This document shows positions 22,920 to 34,124 of a stretch of 64,000 bases of DNA, one piece after another (position 1 is the stretch's first letter; each line of letters opens with the position of its first letter). Made by a program: the position numbers and the translations under genes. Origin of the DNA: Conus ventricosus (Eukaryota; Mollusca; Gastropoda; Neogastropoda; Conidae); the NCBI GenBank assembly GCA_018398815.1, contig CM031595.1, positions 142,008,971 through 142,072,970 of the forward strand, given 5' to 3'. Under the pieces are notes generated by a model. The model was given only the letters and a program-made list of their open reading frames with translations. It had not been told where the DNA came from and ran no database searches.

Positions 22920-24070
22920 TGTCCTGAGGCGGAACAGCTTCTTCTTTGGTGCGAGGGCAAATCAATCCGGATCTCGGCCAAGCGATGTTCCTGGGAAGAT
23001 CACATTCTCGCGGACTCCCTCAGCGGTCGCACTGGTTCTTCCCTCAGAGTGGACTCTCGTCCACTCTATCTGGAACCTCTCTGGACCGTATGGTTCAAAC
23101 CACGGGTAGACCTGTTCGCCACCGGTTCAACTACCGAACTACCTAGCCTTTCTTTCATCGGAGAGAAAACTTTCAGGCTCCTCTGTTAAGGTTCACAGGG
23201 GCTATTTTCCACCACTATCCGCCAGTTAGGGGCCCCTCCTTCGGGGACGACCCTCTTCTGCGGGATCTGGTCAGAGAGCAGCCTACAGGAGGCCCGATGC
23301 CCCCCCGTATCCTGCGTGGGATCTTTTCTAGTCCTCTCCCTCAGGCTCCCCCCTTACTAGTCATCCGGGAGTGTTTCTCTGAAATTCCTTGCCTCTTAAA
23401 CAGCCTTTCCCCGTTTCCTGGCCTCAGGGAGGCGGCTGCAGTGAAGTCCACGCCCTTAGTGGCCTGCCTGGGATTCGCCTCCTAACGGATGGCTCGATAT
23501 CTCTTCGCCTCCTCCCAGAATTTTTAGCGAAAAACCAGTTGCCAGGTTCTTCTTCCCCGACTACTCCTTTCGTCCTTCACTTCTATTCCTCGCCCCGGAC
23601 GACGAAGACCGCACTCTCTGTCCGGTGCGCCTCTGCCCGGGAGTATAGGAAAACGCACGAAATTTTTCTCGCCCCAAGCAGCGCCACCTGTTCTCTCTCA
23701 CAACGAAGGTTTAAGGAGGAGATCGGCGCTCTTCAATCTCTCGATGACTGAGAGAAGTCATCAAAGCTGCGTGACGCGAGACCCGAAGGGGATTTGCTGT
23801 TTTCTCACCTAGACCCCATGAGATTAGGGCATGGGCGTCTTCGCTGGCGGTAGCTCATAATGCCAGCATTCAGAGCGTGTTAAATGCCGCATATTGGCGG
23901 TCCCTGGCACCTTCATCCAATTCTATCTGCGCGACGTTTCCCGTCTGCGCGATGATGGTCTAGGGGCATCGCATCAGCTGTGGTGGCGCAACATTCCATC
24001 TCCGCCACACGCTCCGGCTCTTCTCGCTCCTCCAGGCGGTAACCAGGTGAGCCCTCCTTCCAGGTAGTGC
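22920..24070 (+). pseudogene. DIRS RNase H end and tyrosine recombinase remnant
   Basis: After the G run, reading with frame changes gives a Trp-rich stretch and VDLFATG (about 23107-23127), the DIRS connector motif VDLFAT. Around 23590-23680 there is a TLCPVR segment and FLAPSSATCSLSQ. Around 23815-23960 there are EIRAWASSLAV, then NAAYWRS and FIQFYLRDVSRLRDDG in another frame, as at the C-terminus of DIRS recombinases. Many stops; not functional. Confidence 0.75.
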
Positions 24071-24075
24071 GACTC

Positions 24076-24138
24076 TGCATTAGTGAGACACGGTATAGTA
24101 TGTGTAATTAAAAGGAAATTTTTATTCTAAAATTACGT
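24076..24138 (+). other. DIRS internal complementary region, left part
   Basis: 24076-24112 is the reverse complement of the element's first 37 bases (one difference). From 24111 it runs into the complement of the element's last bases, sharing two or three A at the join. The rest of the region continues at 24822-24847, after the inserted MITE. Confidence 0.85.
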
Positions 24139-24142
24139 TTAA

Positions 24143-24817
24143 CCCTCTTGACAGCGGAGCGCCCGCTAGCGCCCAACCGGAAGTCACACAGCCAAAACGC
24201 TGAGCGCCTGCCAGCGCCCGGCAAAACACGTGGCAACAATGGGCGCCGCCATATTTCTCGTAGAAAAGGAAGTCTCGCGAGAACGTGACTTCCTTCTTCC
24301 TGTGGCCATTTACTTCCGTTTGCAAAAAACCGCGAGATCGATACGTGCCGTAGTTCTCGAGTTACGAATTTTTAAAGTTTTGTGGTCGAAATGCTGTTTT
24401 TCGCCATCGCTAACATTGATTTCTGCGTTCTATAACGAGATCTAGTGATGAAGATACTGTGATTTGTAGGATTTAGGGCATAACACTTAGTGAAAGTGCT
24501 GGTAATGAAGCTTAGAGTGACCTAGATTTCGACTGGGATGATGTTCCAGGTATGATTCGGAAGAAAGTTCTGAAGAAGATTTTTTTTTTTTTTTTTTTTT
24601 TCCCCCGAGTAAATGGCTCATGTGATATTCTTCAAACTTATGATGTAGCAACATATATATTCGTAGGACTTTAAAAAAATTATTTCATTTGACTATTTCC
24701 TTTCCTCTCTTTTAAATTAATTTTTTAATTGGGTAACCATGTTCAAATTACGGAGTTACTACCTTGCCGACGGTTTTTCGGCGTAACTAAGCTAAGGTAA
24801 GTGCATGCAAAAGAGGG
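24143..24817. mobile_element. piggyBac-like MITE inserted in the DIRS element
   Basis: Flanked by TTAA at 24139-24142 and 24818-24821, with inverted ends CCCTCTT / AAGAGGG; 675 bp. No transposase. It interrupts the DIRS internal complementary region; the uninterrupted sequence survives in inverted form at 25037-25091, which proves insertion at a single TTAA. Confidence 0.88.
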
Positions 24818-24904
24818 TTAATCTAACATACTTACCGTGGCTCACGCAGAGACCCTCCCTACCTCCCCGCCTTCCTGGTTCCATCAGGAGTTCTCAGTCA
24901 GGGT

Positions 24905-25091
24905 TTAATATACCTCGAAAAGAGGACTGTTCTGAGCATGCGCAAGGCACGAGGCCCTTTCAGGGGTTTTGTTGTCCGTACGGACTTTATTGTATACGAG
25001 GCAGGGATAGCAAATTGCTGCCGCTTATTGCATTAGTGAGCCACGGTAAGTATGTTAGATTAAACGTAATTTTAGAATAAAAATTTCCTTT
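24905..25091 (+). repeat. Right inverted terminal repeat of the DIRS element
   Basis: Complement of the left repeat from gaaaagagg (about 24915) to tgagccacgg, then a right-specific tip ending aaaaatttccttt at 25091. Confidence 0.87.
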
Positions 25092-25487
25092 GTCTGCAGT
25101 CAGTCTGTGATGATGGAGGATGGCCACAGTGGTGGTGATTGAAGTAAAGTCATTGCAGTGGAGATCTGAAGGTGCCAGCTTAACAACCAATACTGTCCAG
25201 ACAACAGCCTGGATCAGATTGGATATTAGCTGACTTCCTCTTTCACTTGACTTTTGTGTTTCTCAGAGGGCAGTATTTCTTCTGAAGCTTTGTACCTCAT
25301 TGCATCATTGCCCCCCCCCCCCCTCCTTTGTTGTTTTTTGATCAAGGTGTGTTATGATGGTAATGTTTATATTTTCTGAAATGTGTTGACAGGACAAACT
25401 GCCTTTGCAGCTGATTGCATGTTTAGATTTCTGTAGATTTAAGCAATGAATGCATGAAACATTCTAATTATGATTGAGTGAATCCAT

Positions 25488-25524
25488 TTGTGTGTGTGTG
25501 TGTGTGTGTGTGTGGGGTGTGTGT

Positions 25525-25556
<32 letters not shown>

Positions 25557-25557
25557 C
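25488..25557. repeat. (TG)n microsatellite
   Basis: TG repeats with one GGGG interruption. Confidence 0.95.
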
Positions 25558-26589
25558 TGCTGGTGGTTTTGCTTTTGTTTTCTCTCTGCAGACATGAATG
25601 CCATAGAAATTTTGCATGTACTGCACTTTTGTTGCTGTTGTTGAACTCTTACAAATTTCTTTTCTTGAAATTGAATGTCCACATACAATGCCCTACCTCT
25701 GTAATTCCCCACTATTTCAGTTTCAGCAGTTAAATACTTTCTGTGATCAGATTCAGCAAATTTCTTTACAAATATTTAAGAAATTTACAAACAATTTGAT
25801 TTATAATGTGGCATGTTTTCATGCATGATTTTTATGTTATGGTCAGTACCCAGTTCTGTTTTTAAAAAAAAAAGGTAATGCCAGTATGTCCACACTGGCA
25901 AAAGTTAAATTTTATGAAACATGTATGTACAACTGTCATTTTTGTTGTTTGACATGAATGTTGATTAATTTTCTTTTTAGTCTTTGTTTGTTGTGGTTGT
26001 GTGAGTTTTCAAACCATGACATTATTAAAGCATTGACAGTGTTTTACACAGACAAACTGCATGATTATGTTCATATTGAATTTACCACAATCACAACGGA
26101 CTAGTCATACACCAGTCCTGCATGATTTTTTTTTTTGTCCTTTTACTGGTCTTGGTAATATCTCAGTCGGTTTGTGTGAGTCACATTATTTTGACCACAC
26201 TGGAATCGCTTTCATGACTGACGACCGACACATGGACTGACTGACAGCAGAAGGAGCAGACAGATAGTTTAGAGTATGTCCAGATCTTTTCACTGATGTC
26301 AGGCATGCTGTTGATTCTCATTTTGATTGTTACCTGTGTGATTGATTGTCACCTGTATGATGCAAGGGATAAATGTTATGAAAAAACCTGTTACCTTTAT
26401 CATCTTAGTAACATTGTCATTTCTCTTCTTAATCTTTGTTCATTAGAATATGGTCTTTTTTTTATTTGTGCTGTAGCAAGTTGGAATTGACTACCATTCA
26501 TTACCTTTGAGGTGATGGAACTGGTTTGGTTTTACAGTCCAGTTTATGATGTAAAACAAAATTATATGAGACAAATTAAATTGGATATT

Positions 26590-27000
26590 GTTGTGTTAGA
26601 AGCTCATGAGACTAGTTTAAGAACAGGTATGATTGCACTAGAGGGAGATGAGACCAGTTTAAGAATGGGTATTAGTGTGTTAAAAGCAGACGAGACCAGT
26701 TTAGGAATGGGTATTATTGTGTTAGAAACAGAAGACTCGTTTAAGAATGGGTATTCTTGTGTTAGATAAGATTAGACCAGTTTAAGAATGTGTTAGATGC
26801 AGACAAGACTAGTTTCAGAATGGGTATTTCCAAGTTAAGTATTCTTATGTTAGATAAGATTAGACCAGTTTAAGAATGTGTTAGATGCAGACAAGACCAG
26901 TTTCAGAATGGGTATTCCTGCGTTAGAAACAGAAGTCCAGTTTAAGAATTGTTATTATTGTTTTAACAGCATATGAGATGAGTTGCAGAATGGTATTATC
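26590..27000. repeat. Degenerate minisatellite, about 40-bp unit
   Basis: Variants of gagaccagtttaagaatggg followed by tattattgtgttagaa recur eight to ten times with indels. Confidence 0.8.
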
Positions 27001-27148
27001 ATGCTGGAAGTAGAGGTATTGCTGATGATGATAAAGAAAAAATGTTTTATGGCTGTGCGTTCTCGAAGGAAGAAATGTTAGCTGATGTGGAACTATGCTG
27101 ACATGAACTTTGTGAAAGGTAGCTCTCAGAGTCCATCTGTCACTACAG

Positions 27149-27205
27149 GAAACTGCCCACAGAGAGAGCTCCAGTGTCAGAAGAGCCAATGACTCCTGAA
27201 AAACG
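27149..27205 (+). CDS. Exon 14: 57-bp micro-exon of the disordered block
   Basis: Acceptor cactacag, donor gtaagt, phase 2 to 2. Encodes KLPTERAPVSEEPMTPEK between split Arg codons. Charged, Pro-containing, no fold. It fits the register of the block and is too short to be recognised by length alone. Confidence 0.7.
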
Positions 27206-27692
27206 GTAAGTCCTCCAGCCGTGTATGCCTTTATGCGTGCCTCTGAGTATTTATTCATGTGTGGTCATGTGTTGATCTTTCCACTCTTCTGCATAGTCGG
27301 AGCACAGTTTATAGCCATGTGTGTCGATGTGTTCATATTACCAGTATCTTCTGTGTGTATTGTATAACCGTATGTAAATGTGTCATGATGTCATCAGTAT
27401 TATAACCATATGCACATGTGGCTTGATGTCTTCCGTATCCTTCATGTGAACTGTATTACTGTGTAACACTACGTACGTCATGTGTTTTGATGCTTTCAGT
27501 ATTGTCCTGGTACATCTACAGCTCTTAGTTCAGTTCAGATTGTCATTGTAGCATAGATTGTGTTAGAAAAGAATGTGCAAGGTTGTTTTGTGTGATCTGA
27601 GTGTTTACATAAAGCCTAACTTGTACTGTTTATAAGGTTATTAAACTGGCTGTCATGTTGTGCTGAAATGATCAGAATGTCTAACCAGAAAG
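27206..27692. other. Intron 14, left part
   Basis: Decayed repeats of a catgtgtcgatgtgttcat type at 27240-27500; nothing else. Confidence 0.5.
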
Positions 27693-27696
27693 TTAA

Positions 27697-28263
27697 TTCT
27701 TTCCAGCCGAGCGCGGCGCACAGCGCTCATTCCCTGGCGCCGCGCGCCACGCACAGCGCTCATTCCCTGCTGACGCACAGCTTTGGCCACTTTTTAATTT
27801 ATTTTTACGGTAGCTCTACAACAACTGACGGTCTTGTGTTAGGTGTCACAGGAAAGAACAAACACTCAACTCCAATCATCACCAGATCCACTTTGTAATA
27901 CAATTTCAAGCACTTTATTGCACGAGAACTTGCTACCACCCCTTTGCCTGACCGACATGTTTTCTGGCACAGGAAATACGTGGCCTGCGCCACGTGGCGA
28001 TGCCGTCAGTTCCTTTGTTTCAAAGCTCCCGGGGTCAGCCAAGTTCACAATAGGCCACTGAAAGTATGGTCGACGACTCGTTCCAACATCCCCAAGACTA
28101 GTTACAGAGGTTATTTCCCTTGGACCATTTCATGGAAAGTGTAGGAATTTTTTATGTTCCCGTCATCTGATTGTGGACGACACGGCAGACTGTACTGCTG
28201 TCTGTCCGTCATCCGGGAGAGAAATCCTGTCGTCCACTTTTGTCACAACTCGGCTGGAAAAAG
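27697..28263. mobile_element. TTAA-flanked MITE (piggyBac-like)
   Basis: TTAA at 27693-27696 and 28264-28267. Inverted ends TTCTTTCCAGCCGAG versus CTTTTTCCAGCCGAG (2-3 differences). GC-rich compared with the surrounding intron; 567 bp; no transposase. Confidence 0.82.
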
Positions 28264-28531
28264 TTAACCATGGTGTAACCAAACTTGTATCCAAAAAACA
28301 GTTAATGTGTCTGAACTTAACTTGACATTTAACTGAACACAATATATTGAAGCATTATCTTGCGTATGCATGTTGATTGTTATGTACATGTCTACAGTGC
28401 GTATTATATCTGTATGTGGATCATTGATAATTTTCTTTCGTATAAGTTCAAAAGAGGACAGTAAAAGGAAATATATGAATGTGTGTTTGGTTCATAGAAA
28501 CAATAAATAATTTGTGTAAACCCAATGTTAG

Positions 28532-28621
28532 GAAACCTGCACAAGTGCCAGTTGTAGCACCCAAACCAACAGCACCGGTCAAAGCACCACCTGCGGTAGC
28601 CCCCAAACCAGCTCCGCTCAG
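28532..28621 (+). CDS. Exon 15: Ala/Pro/Lys-rich PEVK-like exon
   Basis: Acceptor cccaatgttag, donor gtacat, 90 bp, phase 2 to 2. Encodes KPAQVPVVAPKPTAPVKAPP followed by AVAPKPAPL. The unit VAPKP is the same as in exons 12 and 18. Confidence 0.85.
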
Positions 28622-29439
28622 GTACATTTTGCTGCCGACATTTTGCCTCCTCCTTCCTTTTTTTCACTTCTTTATTGTATGCTTTATTTTGCATATGTAT
28701 ACATTTCACTTTCCTTTTTTACCCTTTGCCATCTTTTTTCTGACCTTTTCAGTTTTCTGATTTTGATTTAAAAAAAATCAACTTTGTCATTTCCTGGGTA
28801 ATTTTTGATTTAAGGTGTATTTGCTATTTTTTCATGTTGCTGATGATAGTGTTAGTTTGCTTGAATTCTGATCGATTTCTATGATCTTATTGCAAAGGTG
28901 TATGTGGGAAGATTATGATCAGTGCTATGGCTTGATTTTCTAAATTCACATACAAGTCCAATTACTTTCGGTTCTTACTACATATTAACTTGACTTCATT
29001 AAAATGAAATTTCATTTTGAAGTATTATTATTTTAAAAAAAGGATTAGAATAGAGCTGCTGGAAGGCAGATGCATAGTTCATTGGCTGAATGGAAAGTTG
29101 TAGGTTGTTAGGAAAGATATCGGTCAGATAGGAAAGATCTAGGCTGAGTAAGAGCGTGGCTAATATTGGAAAGTCATGAGATTATCTACATAACATTGGC
29201 AGGATGGAGATTATCTACATAACATTGGCAGGATGGAGATTATCTACATAACATTGGCAGGATGGGAAGGATGCAAGTTAGTTGTAAAAAATTGGATTGG
29301 AACTTGTTGTGTGATGAACACAACATACATTAGTTTAAAAAGACATTAGGGAATGGGAAAGACTTGAGCTATATGGGAAAGATGTGGGCCCGATGGGCTG
29401 GAGCAGGACAGGATGAAGGTGAATGACTCACTGTCTCAG
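28622..29439. other. Intron 15
   Basis: T-rich after the donor; contains a short 29-bp minisatellite near 29181-29268. Confidence 0.6.
29181..29268. repeat. 29-bp minisatellite, three copies
   Basis: attatctacataacattggc followed by aggatggag, at 29181, 29210 and 29239, identical by eye. Confidence 0.92.
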
Positions 29440-29547
29440 TGCTGCCCTGGACATTGAGGAAGAAGGCCCTATCCAGTTGATCAGCTATGCCTCAGAGACA
29501 GAGAAAGCAACCTTGACCCTGGTTAGATCAGAAAGACTGAGGGTCAG
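29440..29547 (+). CDS. Exon 16: GPVQ-motif repeat 4
   Basis: Acceptor ctgtctcag, donor gtgggt, 108 bp, phase 2 to 2. Encodes AALDIEEEGPIQLISYASET, then EKATLTLVRSERLRVR. The same motif as exons 9, 10 and 13 with GPIQ instead of GPVQ; the tail is basic rather than acidic. Confidence 0.88.
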
Positions 29548-30587
29548 GTGGGTGACGGATGATGTAGCAGGGAGCATGGTGTGGAAATTGAGAGTAGTGG
29601 CCCCTGCCAGGTGATGAGACCCCAGATAGTATTGGTTTTGCTCTTGTCTTGCTGATGTTCGGTAACAGCCCTGTTAGCATTATCACTGCCCTTTACTGTC
29701 CTTGTCCCAGACAATGATAGTTGAGTAGTCGGGTTAGTATCAGTACAACCTTGACCCAGAGAGCATCCTATTAATACATAGCAATAGTCCAGAAAGTGTT
29801 GGTACTGTCCTTGTCTGGTTGTCACCCGGTAGTCATAATGGCAGAATTGCTACTGTCTTTGTCTGGTTGACACCTGGCTGTTCTTGTCTGGTTGACACCT
29901 GTTTATTTGCCCTGGTAGAATAGCCAATGTCTTTTAAATGGTTGATACCAGATTATTGTTCTGATAGAAATTTTTACTGTTCCTTGTCCAGTTTACGCCA
30001 GGTAGAATCACTGCTATTGTTATTCTGTTGACACCTAGCAACAGTCCTCAAAATATTGGTACTGTACATACCAGGTTTGCACCCTCTGATAGCATGGATA
30101 TTAGTGGCATTGTCGTTCAAAGGTTGGCATCAGGTTATTGCCTCTATGGTGTCCGTATCTGGTTGTCACTTAGAGATGTTCTGGATAGTGTTTGTACTAT
30201 TCTTGTGTGATATAAGATATCCTGCATAATGTTTGTACTGTCACTCCCCAATATCCTGCATAATGTTTGTATTCTCCATGTGTGGCAGACAGTTCGCAGA
30301 ATCCTGGGGAGTGTTTGTAATCTTCTTGACTGGTTAACATTTGGCAATGTTATGAAGAGTGTTTGTCACATCCTTGTGTGTTTGGCACCAGGGGTTTAGT
30401 CTTGACAGGATTGAACAGTATTTGTTTCATTCCTGTCAGTAATCCTTATAGTAGTATAACTGTCGTTGTCAAGTTGAAATTTACAATGGTGATTTAAAAT
30501 AATATATTCATGGTCACCAAAAGGAAAATGTTTTTATTGGACGTGGAAGATGTCAGTGACTGTAGCTGGACAATTATGGGTTGGTAG
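29548..30587. repeat. Intron 16: decayed tandem repeat
   Basis: Most of 29640-30480 consists of loose variants of a 40-60 bp unit, with words such as gttgacacctgg, gtactgtccttgtctggttg and gtttgta recurring. Confidence 0.65.
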
Positions 30588-30686
30588 ACATGTGGAGGCC
30601 CCTAAACCTAAAGCGCCACCTGTTGCCATTGAGGAGCCTGCCGCTCCGGCACCCCCTCCACCTCCACCCCCACCCCCTCCTGCCAG
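30588..30686 (+). CDS. Exon 17: Pro-rich exon with poly-Pro
   Basis: Acceptor gttggtag, donor gtgaag, 99 bp, phase 2 to 2. Encodes HVEAPKPKAPPVAIEEPAAP, then AP followed by about ten Pro and AR. The poly-Pro stretch could bind SH3 or profilin-type partners; inference only. Confidence 0.83.
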
Positions 30687-30689
30687 GTG

Positions 30690-31300
30690 AAGAGAAGTGT
30701 GATTTGCTGTGTGTGACACATCGCCGCTGACTGACACCCTGCTGCTGCTTGACACATTGCCAAAGCCTGACACATCGCCGCTGACTCACTGCCACTGCCT
30801 GACACATTGCCAAAGCCTGACACATCGCCCCTGACTGACACACTGCCGCTGCCTGACACATTGCCAAAGCCTGACACATTACAGCAGACTGACACACTGC
30901 CGCAGCCTGACACAATGCCAAAGCCTGACACATCGCCCCTGACTGACACACTGCCGCTGCCCGACACATTGCCAAAGCCTGACACATTACAGCAGACTGA
31001 CACACTGCCGCAGCCTGACACAATGCCAAAGCCTTACACATTGCCAAAGCCTGGCACATCACCTGCTGATTGGCACATTGCCACTGCCTGACATATTGCC
31101 ACTGCCTGAAACATTGCCATGGCTGGACGCATTGGCACAGCCTGACACACTGCCACAGTTTGACACATTTCCACGGCCCGATATCACTGCCTGACACAGT
31201 TCCACCACAAACTAAGGCATTGTCACTGCCTGACACATCTGGAGACACTCAGTTCTACTGAGTGAGATATTGCCACAGCCTGACACGTTGCCTGTCACAC
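30690..31300. repeat. 18-bp minisatellite with a 108-bp higher-order repeat
   Basis: Basic unit like ctgacacattgccaaagc. A six-unit block starting tgccaaagcctgacacatcg recurs at 30808 and 30916. Open frames on both strands are artefacts of the period divisible by three. Confidence 0.92.
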
Positions 31301-31534
31301 TTCGACTGTTCAGCAAATGGCTGCAACAGTTTAAGTCATGTCTCTCCTCAGGTGAACCCTGCTCAGGGGTTGCCACATCTAATGTTAAATTGACAGTTGC
31401 ATGCACCTTTTGCTTCTTCTTCTTCTTTACCTGTACTTTTGTCCTAACTTCAACATTTAGTGATTCTCAGTTTTGACGGTTTCAGCTTCAGTGTCTGTCG
31501 GTGAGGCATCAGCGCATGCCGTCTGGTTCATGCA

Positions 31535-32335
31535 CACAACATCACATCTGCTAAGTCGTGGTGGACAAATACATACCCTTACTGTCTCTTTTCTATTTGC
31601 TAAGTCATGATGGACAAAGACATACCCTTTCTGTCTCTTTTCCATCTGCTAAGTCGTGATGGACAAAGACATACCCTTTCTGTCTCTTTTCCATCTGCTA
31701 AGTCGTGATGGACAAAGACATACCCTTTCTGTCTCTTTTCCATCTGCTAAGTCGTGATGGACAAAGACATACCCTTTCTGTCTCTTTTCCATCTGCTAAG
31801 TCGTGATGGACAAACACATACCCTTTCTGTCTCATTTCCATCTGCTAAGTCGTGATGGACAAAGACATACCCTTTCTGTCTCTTTTCCATCTGCTAAGTC
31901 ATGATGGGCAAAGACATGCCCTTTCTGTCTCTTTTCCGTCTGCTAAGTCGTGATGGACAAAGACATACCCTTTCTGTCTCTTTTCCATCTGCTAAGTCAT
32001 GATGGACAAAGACATGCCCTTTCTGTCTCTTTTCCGTCTGCTAAGTCGTGATGGACAAAGACATACCCTTTCTGTCTCTTTTCCATCTGCTAAGTCGTGA
32101 TGGACATAGACATACCCTTTCTGTCTCTTTTCCGTCTGCTAAGTCATGATGGACAAAGACATACCCTTTCTGTCTCTTTTCCGTCTGCTAAGTCGTGATG
32201 GACAAAGACATACCCTTTCTGTCTCTTTTCCATCTGCTAAGTCATGATGGACAAAGACATACCCTTTCTGTCTCTTTTCCGTCTGCTAAGTCGTGATGGA
32301 CAAAGACGTACCCTTTCTGTCTCTTTTCCCCTCTG
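31535..32335. repeat. 49-bp minisatellite, about 16 copies
   Basis: Unit gtctcttttccatctgctaa plus gtcgtgatggacaaagacat plus accctttct, highly uniform with a few variant positions (ccatc/ccgtc, gtcgt/gtcat). Intron 17. Confidence 0.95.
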
Positions 32336-34124
32336 GTTGCCTTTAGTGCTTGTCACGCTTTTTGACAGTGACATACATCTCTTGCTTCCTCAACCTGTTC
32401 ACCTGAAGTTTATTGTCATTTCTTCTAATGAAAAATTGGAGGACTGGCTTTATTCAGCACGCCAAGAGCAGTCGACTGGCTTAGTCCAGCCCTGGTATGG
32501 CTTTCATCGTCAGCTGGGCTGCAAACAACATGATTCAGTTAATGTCGAACTTAGACTGATTTGCTTCATTGCACGAATTTGACAACTGGTCGCTCAGTGT
32601 TTCTGAGTTACTGGGGTAAAGAACAGCCAAATTAGGTGACAAGTGCAGTAAATCTGACGTAGTCAACAGACTTCAGAACCAGCTGTTGGTTTGGAACATG
32701 CTGCATGATTTGTGCATGGCTTTCCTCATCCTTGCTTTCTTCTCATGGAGTGATGGTGTAGAAACGGTCACAGAAATGCAGACTATGTGGTATAATTTGT
32801 TACAATGTGGAAAGAGTATTCTGTAGTGTGTGAATAGCATTTTCCATGTCAAACACTCTGAGGCAAGATAGTGATCATGTCTGATAATGCAATATTGTTA
32901 AATGCAGGGCCTTGAACATGAAGACATTATGTCCAGTCTGTGTGAAGTTATGTTGAAGACTTGCTGTCCTTTTCTTCTGTACTCACTGCTTCTTGTCCCC
33001 TGACTTTCTTACCTGCACTTTGTGCGCTCATGGTCACTGTAGACTCAATTTTCTTTCATGGTTATAGATTTTACCTGCCTTAGCTATTGGTTAAAGGTAA
33101 TATATCTGTTTTGGCTACTGCTTAAATGTAACACTTTACTTGGCTTGGCTACAGGTGAAAGGTAATTCTTTACCTGTCTTTGACGACTGGTTAAAAGTTG
33201 CACTCCCTTAAAATATAACATTTTACCTGTTGTGTCTAAATTAGGTAATGGTTTGTCTTTTAACAAGTGGTCAAGGGTAGAATTTTACATGGCTTGTCTA
33301 GCTGGTGAAGCCAATATTTTTACCTGGTTTTCTTTAACCATTAGGTTTAAGTGTGTATTCTGTTTTGTCAGTTCTGTTTGTATTTTCTAATACTTTTCAA
33401 AGATAACATTTTACATGTATTGTCTGCATTACAGATGATGATTTGACTGTCATTTCTTATGGTAAAATCTAACTATTTAGTTGTGATGTCTTGTTTGTAA
33501 AAGTAATATTTTACCTGTAAGTTGTATAACGGCAACATTTGGACAAGTTAATTATGTATGATTTGTTGGGGAGTGGAAGGATGGGGTGGAGTGAGAGCGA
33601 GGGGTTCTTAAACAAGTTTCATGCATACTGAAAAATGCAAAAAGTTGTGTGTATCTTTTGGTGAAGAAGATGTGTTCTTGGATTTTTCTGCTTGTTGCAG
33701 AGTGTGTATTGAAGAAGTTGAACTGAGAGAAACAATTTCTTTTATGATGACTGTCATTGACAAGGTTCTCTGGTAAAGAAATATTAGTATTGTACTCCAG
33801 TCTGTCCACAATGTAAATAAAACTGGGAAACTGAAGAACATTGGTGGAAATCAACCGCTTTCTACTATGGGTCTCGAAAGAGGGAAAATGACGATATGAC
33901 TATGTCTGCTTTTTGTGAAGAGTTAAAATATGTCTGTGTTACTTTTTTTTTTAATGGAGAATTGAGGTATGATCATGTTTTCTTTTTCAGTGGAGAGTTG
34001 AAATATGATTATTCTACTGTTTCAGTGGAGAGTGAAAGCATGATTGTGTTAATGTTTTCAGTGGAGCCTTGAAGTGTGAGTCACTGGAGAATCAAGTGTT
34101 ATCTTGTTGCATCGTTACTTTCAG
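32336..34124. other. Rest of intron 17
   Basis: 33070-33520 has decayed repeats (ggctactggttaaaggtaa, attttacctg). 33900-34080 has repeats of cagtggagagttgaaatatg. No gene. Confidence 0.55.

Larger units (their letters stand above)
18929..25091 (+). mobile_element. DIRS-like tyrosine-recombinase retrotransposon, degraded
   Basis: GC-rich island (about 5.5 kb without the nested MITE) with inverted terminal repeats: 18948-19077 matches the reverse complement of about 24915-25045. Near 24076 to 24847 lies an internal complementary region that joins the complement of the left tip to the complement of the right tip, which is diagnostic of DIRS elements. Inside, in order: gag-like frames, reverse transcriptase, RNase H and tyrosine recombinase remnants, all with stops and frameshifts. 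It replicates through an RNA intermediate and integrates as a circle by recombinase, so no target duplication is expected. Not functional as read. Confidence 0.88.
25092..27148. other. Intron 13, right of the DIRS element
   Basis: AT-rich intron with a GT microsatellite (25488-25556) and a decayed minisatellite (26590-27000). No gene. Confidence 0.5.

Noticed and set aside
30574..31248. 224-codon minus-strand frame and overlapping plus-strand frames
   Set aside because: Follows the 18-bp minisatellite period; antisense to exon 17; composition is repeat-driven.
31535..32335. CRISPR-like regular repeats
   Set aside because: The 49-bp units are directly adjacent without unique spacers; it is a minisatellite in an animal intron.
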